From DATJQF01 sp035505995 (GTDB taxonomy: Bacteria > Bacteroidota > Bacteroidia > Bacteroidales > FEN-979), in NCBI GenBank assembly GCA_035505995.1, contig DATJQF010000064.1, positions 1-6,722 of the forward strand: a stretch of 6,722 nucleotides of DNA, in the 5' to 3' direction. The translations under genes were made by a program, and so were the position numbers. A model generated the notes under the pieces. The model made no database searches and was not told where the DNA came from. It saw nothing but the letters and a program-made list of their open reading frames with translations. Below, piece after piece: positions 1 to 5,553 of this stretch (positions are counted from its first letter, which is position 1; each line of letters opens with the position of its first letter).

Positions 1-107
1 GCAATGATGAATTCGTCGCAACCGGGCTTCTGCTGAAATGCCCGTCGAAATATAACTCGGAAAAAAGACCTGAAAAATTCGGGACGAAGTCTTTTGGCGG
101 AAAATAA
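1..107 (+). CDS. ccmE: Cytochrome c maturation haem chaperone CcmE, CxxxY type (3' end only)
   Basis: This is the C-terminal tail of a gene that enters from the left edge. The first whole codon is at 3 and the stop TAA at 105-107, leaving 34 residues. The segment EFVATGLLLKCPSKYN matches the end of the CcmE beta-barrel, where haem is covalently held before transfer to apocytochrome c on the outer face of the inner membrane. In E. coli the attachment motif is HxxxY; here it is C-P-S-K-Y, with Cys encoded at 39-41 and Tyr at 51-53. A CxxxY variant of CcmE is known from archaea and Desulfovibrio. The lysine-rich tail after the motif looks like the usual flexible C-terminus. The rest of the gene, including its membrane anchor, lies outside the window, so the call rests on a short stretch. 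The next gene starts 97 bases downstream. Confidence 0.72.
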   Translation, partial: NDEFVATGLLLKCPSKYNSEKRPEKFGTKSFGGK

Positions 108-111
108 TATT

Positions 112-160
112 GATTACGGATTACGGATTACGGATTATGGATTACGTATTACGGATTACG
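112..160. repeat. Seven tandem copies of the heptamer GATTACG
   Basis: Seven head-to-tail 7-base units fill this stretch. Units 1, 2, 3, 5 and 7 are exactly GATTACG; unit 4 (133-139) is GATTATG and unit 6 (147-153) is TATTACG. They lie between the ccmE stop and the UbiD start, in the non-coding part of the window. Because 7 is not a multiple of 3, every forward frame reads the same 21-base peptide period (ITDYGLR-like), so any ORF through it would be spurious. The rest of the spacer (161-204) shows no TAnnTTTG promoter, Shine-Dalgarno sequence or terminator. Function is unknown; slippage-prone simple repeat is the default reading. Confidence 0.93.
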
Positions 161-204
161 AATGACCAATGCCTGATGACCATTCTTAATCATCCTGCTG
201 TGTA

Positions 205-2082
205 ATGCCCTTTAAGAGCCTGACCGATTTTATCCATGCCCTGGAATCCGCCGGAGAGCTGGTCCGGATCCGCGAACGGGTTTCACCTAAGCTGGAGATC
301 ACGGAGATCGCCGACCGGGTGGTGAAATCCGGGGGCAAGGCCCTGTTGTTTGAAAATAACGGCACTGAATTCCCGGTCCTGATCAACGCCTTTGGCTCCG
401 ACCGCCGCATGTCGATGGCCCTGGGGGTGGGGGATCTTGACGAATCGGGGAAGGAGTTGGACCGGCTGCTGCAAAGATTCAGGTCTCCCCGCGGATCCCT
501 GGTTGGCAAGATCAGTATGCTGCCCGTGCTTTCCCGGGTCGGTTCCTGGATGCCGAAAAGAATCTCCGGAAAGGGAAAATGCCAGGAAGTGATCCTGAAA
601 GAACCGGACCTTACCCGGCTCCCGGTGCTTACCTGCTGGCCGGCCGACGGCGGACCGTTCATCACCCTTCCGGTCGTGCATACCGTGGATCCTCAAACCG
701 GCATCCGCAACGTGGGCATGTACCGCATGCAGGTATTCGGGCCTGTCCTTACCGGGATGCACTGGCACCTCCATAAGGGTTCGGCCCGCCATTATGAGCT
801 TTACAAAAAGCTGGGCAAAAGGATGCCGGTCTCGGTGACCCTGGGAGGAGATCCCGCCTGTATGTATGCCGCCACCGCCCCGCTTCCCGAGCAGGTGGAT
901 GAATATCTGCTGGCCGGCTTCCTCCGGAAGAAGAGGGTGGAGCTGGTCAAATGCCTGACCAATGACCTCGAAGTTCCTGCCGATGCTGATTTTGTAATCG
1001 AAGGGTACGTGGATCCGGAGGAAGAGCTGATCCTGGAAGGTCCGTTCGGGGATCATACGGGGTTTTATTCACTGGCAGGCTATTATCCTAAATTCCATGT
1101 CACCTGCATCACGCACCGCCGGAATGCCGTATATCCTGCCACCGTGGTCGGTATCCCGCCCATGGAAGATGCCTGGATCGGGAAGGCCACGGAACGGATC
1201 TTCCGCATCCCGCTGAAGATGACCGTAGCGGCCGAGCTGGACGACCTGCATATGCCGGCCCAGGGGGTCTTCCATAATATCGTGCTGGGGAGGATCGAGA
1301 ACAATTACCCCGGGCAGGCCCTGAAAGTGATGCATGCCCTCTGGGGGGCGGGGCAGATGATGTTCAACAAGATCCTGATCCTGCTGGGCGGTGAGATCAA
1401 CCTGACCGATTACCGGTCCGTCGCCAGGACCATTTCCCGGACCGTCAATCCGGCAAGGGACATTCATTTCAGCCTGGGCCCGGTGGATATCCTGGATCAT
1501 TCCAGCCGCCGCTTCGCCTTCGGGAGCAAGATGGGGATCGATGCCACGGGCAAGCCGGCCGTAAAAACCGACAGTGCCGGAGCCGATCTTCCCGGAGTAA
1601 GAAAATGGATCCCGGAGGTCGGCGAAATAAAAGACCTGCAACCCGGGGAAGGCATCTCGCTGGTCATTTTGGGTATCCGCAAGTCGCGGAAGGGCCTGAT
1701 CCGGGAAGCCGCCGATACCCTCTGGAAATCAGGGACCCTGGGAGGAACAAAATTCGTCCTGTTCGTGGATGAAGGCGTTTGCCGGCTCCCTTCGGGGGAT
1801 ATTGCCTGGATCGCCGCCAATCATCTTGATCCGGAAAGGGATTGCTTTGTCATACAGGGACCGGAGGGCAAAGGGTACCCGGTTTTGTTCATGGATGCCA
1901 CCCGGAAAACTTATGACGCGGATGGGTTCGAAAGGGAATGGCCGAACATGATCGTCATGGACGACGAAACCATCCGGAAGGTGGATGAAATATGGGAAAA
2001 ACTGGGAATCGGAACACGGATCCCTTCCCCTTCTCTTCTATATAAAAACCTGGTATTCAATATTAAAGCAACATTCATTTGA
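205..2082 (+). CDS. UbiD-family prenylated-FMN-dependent decarboxylase, long form (probably menaquinone biosynthesis)
   Basis: A 625-residue cytosolic decarboxylase of the UbiD family, which uses prenylated FMN (made by UbiX) to decarboxylate aromatic or unsaturated acids. Family landmarks are present: N169 and R174 in NVGMYRMQ, H190 in LHKGSARH, E233 in PEQVDEYLLAG (N/H/E being the metal and cofactor ligands) and EGPFGDHTGFYS with E278 and D283, completing an Arg-Glu-Asp catalytic set as in E. coli UbiD. Bacteroidota make menaquinone, so a role like MqnL or another quinone-ring decarboxylation is more likely than ubiquinone synthesis; the substrate is inferred. The protein is about 130 residues longer than E. 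coli UbiD (497), and residues 371-448 and 498-566 look like two copies of the C-terminal domain. The start is firm: an in-frame TAA at 187 precedes the first ATG, and MPFKSLTDFI is a normal family N-terminus. There is no Shine-Dalgarno sequence. Confidence 0.9.
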   Translation: MPFKSLTDFIHALESAGELVRIRERVSPKLEITEIADRVVKSGGKALLFENNGTEFPVLINAFGSDRRMSMALGVGDLDESGKELDRLLQRFRSPRGSLVGKISMLPVLSRVGSWMPKRISGKGKCQEVILKEPDLTRLPVLTCWPADGGPFITLPVVHTVDPQTGIRNVGMYRMQVFGPVLTGMHWHLHKGSARHYELYKKLGKRMPVSVTLGGDPACMYAATAPLPEQVDEYLLAGFLRKKRVELVKCLTNDLEVPADADFVIEGYVDPEEELILEGPFGDHTGFYSLAGYYPKFHVTCITHRRNAVYPATVVGIPPMEDAWIGKATERIFRIPLKMTVAAELDDLHMPAQGVFHNIVLGRIENNYPGQALKVMHALWGAGQMMFNKILILLGGEINLTDYRSVARTISRTVNPARDIHFSLGPVDILDHSSRRFAFGSKMGIDATGKPAVKTDSAGADLPGVRKWIPEVGEIKDLQPGEGISLVILGIRKSRKGLIREAADTLWKSGTLGGTKFVLFVDEGVCRLPSGDIAWIAANHLDPERDCFVIQGPEGKGYPVLFMDATRKTYDADGFEREWPNMIVMDDETIRKVDEIWEKLGIGTRIPSPSLLYKNLVFNIKATFI

Positions 2083-2093
2083 TGAGTGGGAGG

Positions 2094-2122
2094 TTCATTC
2101 AATTATTATTTTATTACTTTTG
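2094..2122 (+). promoter_or_regulatory. Bacteroidota-type promoter for the TonB-dependent receptor gene
   Basis: TACTTTTG at 2115-2122 is an exact match to the Bacteroidota -7 consensus TAnnTTTG. The -33 element is weak: TTC at 2094-2096, 18 bases upstream, is the nearest match to TTG. The surrounding AT-rich run is typical of these promoters. Transcription would start near 2129, giving a leader of about 14 bases before the ATG at 2143, which is short but usual where ribosome binding does not use a Shine-Dalgarno sequence. No similar motif precedes the two following genes, so they probably depend on this promoter. Confidence 0.6.
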
Positions 2123-2147
2123 CAGAAACCTCATCCTATTGAATGAA
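2094..2147. repeat. Perfect 10-bp inverted repeat flanking the receptor promoter
   Basis: TTCATTCAAT at 2094-2103 and ATTGAATGAA at 2138-2147 are exact reverse complements separated by 34 bases. The left arm sits at the -33 region and the right arm covers the receptor start codon (ATG 2143-2145). The -7 element lies in the loop. In RNA reading through from the upstream gene, the arms could pair and hide the start codon; in RNA started at the promoter the left arm would be absent. It could also be a pair of regulator sites or chance in AT-rich DNA. Confidence 0.5.
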
Positions 2148-4539
2148 ATTACCCTGTAAAAGCATTCTTTTCTTCCTTGTTCTGATGACTGTAACCCAAT
2201 GGGTTATGGCTCAGAAAAGCATCATTACAGGCAAGGTTACGGATGCAAAGACGATGGACCCGGTCGAATTTGTCAACATCGGCATAAAAGACCAGGCCAA
2301 GGGAACTTTTTCAGACAGCAACGGATTTTTCCGGCTGGAGCTTCCAAAGGGGACCTATACGCTGTTTTTTTCGTCGGTAGGGTACGATCGTTATGAAAAG
2401 ACCCTGACGGTCGACGGGAAAACACCCCATGTTCTGGAAGTGGTCCTCGACCCGGTCACCAAGGAACTGGGCACGGTAGTGGTCACGACTTCCAAGTACC
2501 AGCAGAAACTTCAGGAATCGATTTCCTCGATCGAGGTCCTGAAGGCGGACCGGATCGAATTCCAGAACCCGGCCAGCATCGATAAGGCGATCGAGCAGAT
2601 CCCGGGCATCACGATCGTGGACAATGAGCCCCAGATCAGGGGCGGGAGCGGATTCAGCTCCGGGCTGGGCAGCCGGGTGATGATCATGGTGGATGAGATC
2701 CCGCTCCTCCGGGGAGATGCAGGCAGGCCCGACTGGGGGTTCCTGCCGGTGGATGATGTCGAGCAGATCGAGCTGGTGAAAGGAGCCTCTTCGGTCATTT
2801 ACGGTTCTTCCGCCATCACGGGTGCGATCAATATCCGGACAACCTACCCGAAAGATAAGCCGGAAACCAAGGTGAACACCTTCCTCGGGGTCTATTCCAA
2901 GCCGTCCAGGAAATATGCTACTCCCTGGTCGGGGATGAACCCGCTGCAGTTCGGCTTCTCCGTGTCGCACCTGCAGAAGTTCGATAATTTCGACCTGGGC
3001 GTGGGAGGAAGTTATTACAACGACCAGGGTTATATCCGGGGGACGCCCGAATACCTGCAGGATACGAATTACAACAAAGGTGAATTCGACAAGCGGGCCA
3101 AGATCTACTTCAATACCAGGATCCGTAATAAAAAGATCGAAGGACTTACTTATGGGGTCAACGGCACCTTCATGTACAGCGACAATGCCGAGAATTTCTT
3201 CTGGTATGATGCGGATACGAACATTTACCGCTCCTACCCGGGTGCTTTATCCCATTTCAAGGAATTTTCTTTTTACGTGGACCCGTATGTAAAGTATTTC
3301 AACAAGAACGGCAACAGTCACAGTCTCAAGAACCGGGTGTATTACGGGAATACGGATGCCAACAACAACCAGTCGAACCGCTATCTTACCATCTATGACG
3401 AATACCAGTTCACGCACAAGTTCAAAAAGGTCGGCGATCTGCTGATGGTAGGCGGGATCATGAATGCCTATACGCATTCGTACGGACAGGTATTTTCAGG
3501 CAAGCTGGCGCCCGACGGGACCACCACCCTGAACGAGCCGGGAGCGTATGATGCGGAAAATGTCGGGGTGTATCTGCAACTCGAGAAAAAATTCTTCAAG
3601 CGGTTGACCTTGCTCGTAGGCGGCCGGTGGGAATACTACCAGATCAATCGCGACGGGGAGAGCAAGCCGATCTTCCGGGCGGGGCTGAACCTGGAAGCGG
3701 CCAAAGGAACCTTCATCCGGGCGTCGGTGGGACAGGGATACCGGGCCCCCAGCATCGGGGAAAAATATATTACCACGAATTCCGGCGGGTTCGGGTTCTA
3801 TCCCAATCCCGACCTGGTGGCGGAATTCTCCACCTCGTATGAGCTGGGGCTGAAGCAGCTTTTCCGGATCGGGAAGTTTTACGGCCTGTTCGACGCAGCT
3901 GGTTTTTATGAGGATTATAAAAATTATATTGAATTCAACTTCGGACTATGGGGGGATAATATAAACCCGGTGAAGAACATCGGCTTCCGTTTCCTGAATA
4001 CGGGGCCCACCCATATTTACGGCGCCGATCTGACTTTTTCCGGCCAGGGCAAGATCTTCCATAATTTCGACCTGGCAGTGCTGATCGGTTACACGTATTC
4101 CGTCCCCAAAGCCGTCGATCCCGATTATATTTACTATCACCAGAAGACGCTGGATTATACCTATGCCAACACCTCGACCGATACTACCGGCAACATCATG
4201 AAATACCGGATCCAGCACCTGGTCAAATCGGATATCCAGATCACCTACCGGAAGCATTTGTCGGCAGGCTTCAGCGGCCGGTATTACGGATACATGCGGA
4301 ACATTGACAAGTTCCTTTACCAGCTGGATACGCCCGGGGCCATGCATTCGGGCATCCAGAAATACCGGGAGGACCACCACTCGGGGAATTTCATCGTGGA
4401 TTTCCGGATCAGTTACACCCTGAGGGATTTCCGGTTTTCCCTGCTGGTCAACAACCTCCTGAACACGGAATACTCCCTGCGGCCGATCACGATCGAGTCA
4501 CCTCGGACCACGTCGCTGCAGGTAGTGCTTACAATTTAA
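2143..4539 (+). CDS. TonB-dependent outer-membrane receptor with carboxypeptidase-regulatory-like N-terminal domain
   Basis: A 798-residue outer-membrane transporter that would import a bound ligand using energy passed on by TonB-ExbB-ExbD. Order of parts: signal peptide 1-23 (basic start, hydrophobic core, VMA before Gln24); a carboxypeptidase-regulatory-like beta-sandwich at about 27-104 (ITGKVTDAKTMDPVEFVNI, then SSVGYDRYEKTL), common on Bacteroidota receptors; a TonB-box-like GTVVVTTS at 110-117; a plug at about 120-235 with QIPGITIVDNEPQIRGGSG and VEQIELVKGASSVIYGSSA; and a beta-barrel to the end, with the conserved GYRAPSIGEKY near residue 530 and NPDLVAEFSTSYELGLKQ just after. Length suits siderophore, cobalamin or metal receptors better than SusC (about 1000 residues), and no SusD gene follows. 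The ligand is not predictable. The protein ends in Ile rather than the usual aromatic residue. It has its own promoter and probably leads a three-gene unit. Confidence 0.92.
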   Translation: MKLPCKSILFFLVLMTVTQWVMAQKSIITGKVTDAKTMDPVEFVNIGIKDQAKGTFSDSNGFFRLELPKGTYTLFFSSVGYDRYEKTLTVDGKTPHVLEVVLDPVTKELGTVVVTTSKYQQKLQESISSIEVLKADRIEFQNPASIDKAIEQIPGITIVDNEPQIRGGSGFSSGLGSRVMIMVDEIPLLRGDAGRPDWGFLPVDDVEQIELVKGASSVIYGSSAITGAINIRTTYPKDKPETKVNTFLGVYSKPSRKYATPWSGMNPLQFGFSVSHLQKFDNFDLGVGGSYYNDQGYIRGTPEYLQDTNYNKGEFDKRAKIYFNTRIRNKKIEGLTYGVNGTFMYSDNAENFFWYDADTNIYRSYPGALSHFKEFSFYVDPYVKYFNKNGNSHSLKNRVYYGNTDANNNQSNRYLTIYDEYQFTHKFKKVGDLLMVGGIMNAYTHSYGQVFSGKLAPDGTTTLNEPGAYDAENVGVYLQLEKKFFKRLTLLVGGRWEYYQINRDGESKPIFRAGLNLEAAKGTFIRASVGQGYRAPSIGEKYITTNSGGFGFYPNPDLVAEFSTSYELGLKQLFRIGKFYGLFDAAGFYEDYKNYIEFNFGLWGDNINPVKNIGFRFLNTGPTHIYGADLTFSGQGKIFHNFDLAVLIGYTYSVPKAVDPDYIYYHQKTLDYTYANTSTDTTGNIMKYRIQHLVKSDIQITYRKHLSAGFSGRYYGYMRNIDKFLYQLDTPGAMHSGIQKYREDHHSGNFIVDFRISYTLRDFRFSLLVNNLLNTEYSLRPITIESPRTTSLQVVLTI

Positions 4540-4579
4540 TGAACGAATGATAATCAGCCAATTCATAAACCATCAAATC

Positions 4580-5536
4580 ATGAAAAAACAGTTTCTTACT
4601 TTGGTCATGGTTGCTCTCGGCCTTGTTGCGCTGGGGCAATCTACTCTTCCGAACGGCACTTTCGAAAACTGGTACTGGGCGTATCACCCCACGCATGCGA
4701 ACCAGGGATTTTATGAGCCCAGCGGGGGATTTTTCACCACGCTGAATATCCTGGATACGATCCCGACCCCGCCGGGGCTGATGTGCTACCCGACCGATTC
4801 AGCATACAGCGGGGACAGCGCAGTACGGGTGATCACGAAAAAGATCGATATCCTGAATATCCTGATCCCGGGACTGGTCGGGACCATAAAGATCAACTGG
4901 GCAAAATTTAATGCGACACTGGGCCGACCATATATTTATACCACGAAACCCTTGCGCTTCCAGGGCTATCATATGGCCTTCCCGGTGAACGGGGATTCAA
5001 CCGCCGTCGTACTGCTCCTGTCGAAATGGAGCACCTCCGCACACAAGCGGGACACCATTGCTTATAACAAGCTGGTGTACCAGGGGACGATCAATACCTA
5101 TACGCTGTTCGACACGGCCGTCAATTACTGGGACAACCTGACCATGCCCGACTCCATCACCGTGCTCCTGCTGGCGAGCGCCGGCTTCAATGCGGTGGAT
5201 ATGGAAGGGTGCAAAGGACAGGTGGGAAGCCAGGCATATTATGACGATGTCACGCTCACGAACATCAACGGCATCCCCACGCTGCTGATGCCGGACGTGG
5301 ACGTAAAGCTATATCCCAATCCCGCCACGGATTTTCTGATGGTCACCCTCAGCAAACCGGTCAAGAACGGGGTGTTTGAGATCTATGATGCGCAGGGGAA
5401 ATTCCTGAGCCGCCAGGATCTGGGGACCGCCACCAGCCGGATCGCGCTGCAGGGGATCCCTTCGGGCACCTATTATTATAAAGTCACCAACGGCAAGACG
5501 AACCTCAACACGGGAATGTTCCTGGTAACGAGGTAA
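4580..5536 (+). CDS. Secreted protein with type IX secretion C-terminal sorting domain; jelly-roll (PCMD-like) body
   Basis: A 318-residue exported protein of unknown function. Residues 1-19 form a signal peptide (MKKQFLTLVM, hydrophobic core, ALG before Gln20). Residues 240-318 match the type A T9SS sorting domain: LYPNPATDFL at 244-253, FEIYDAQGK at 266-274, then the G-I-P-S-G-T-Y-Y-Y turn and a short basic end. Such proteins cross the outer membrane by T9SS and are released or anchored on the surface. The middle (about 21-235) opens with LPNGTFENW and has GRPYIYTTKPLRFQGY (115-130) and GSQAYYDDVTL (216-226), which recall the PCMD family (putative carbohydrate metabolism domain) and related beta-sandwich ligand-binding folds; this match is from memory and moderate. 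I chose the ATG at 4580 over the in-frame ATG at 4547, because the upstream one adds 11 polar residues before a standard signal peptide. It lies 40 bases after the receptor gene. Confidence 0.85.
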   Translation: MKKQFLTLVMVALGLVALGQSTLPNGTFENWYWAYHPTHANQGFYEPSGGFFTTLNILDTIPTPPGLMCYPTDSAYSGDSAVRVITKKIDILNILIPGLVGTIKINWAKFNATLGRPYIYTTKPLRFQGYHMAFPVNGDSTAVVLLLSKWSTSAHKRDTIAYNKLVYQGTINTYTLFDTAVNYWDNLTMPDSITVLLLASAGFNAVDMEGCKGQVGSQAYYDDVTLTNINGIPTLLMPDVDVKLYPNPATDFLMVTLSKPVKNGVFEIYDAQGKFLSRQDLGTATSRIALQGIPSGTYYYKVTNGKTNLNTGMFLVTR

Positions 5537-5553
5537 CAGAAAAAACCTTCTTT

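Noticed and set aside
63..95. AAAAGAC / GTCTTTT inverted repeat with an inner TTCG-GGA-CGAA hairpin, as a terminator
   Set aside because: The stem is mostly A-T, has an 8-base bulge on the left and lies inside the ccmE reading frame before its stop. No T-run follows the whole structure.
74..205. Small open frame ending in TAA at 203-205, overlapping the UbiD ATG (possible translational coupling)
   Set aside because: It runs through the heptamer repeat, so its peptide is just the repeat read in frame, and no ribosome binding site or conserved sequence supports it.
283..1056. A 257-residue open frame on the minus strand opposite the UbiD gene
   Set aside because: It is a shadow of the GC-rich + strand gene. 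The translation is rich in His, Pro, Gly and Arg with no recognisable domain, while the + strand protein has clear family motifs throughout.
2094..2147. Phase-variable invertible promoter like those of Bacteroides capsule loci
   Set aside because: The arms (10 bp) and loop (34 bp) are much smaller than known invertible promoters, no invertase gene is in the window, and inversion would remove the only good promoter match. Kept only as an unlikely option.
2143..5536. SusC/SusD glycan-uptake pair
   Set aside because: The receptor is about 200 residues shorter than SusC proteins, and the following protein has a T9SS sorting domain and no lipoprotein cysteine or SusD-like helical repeats.
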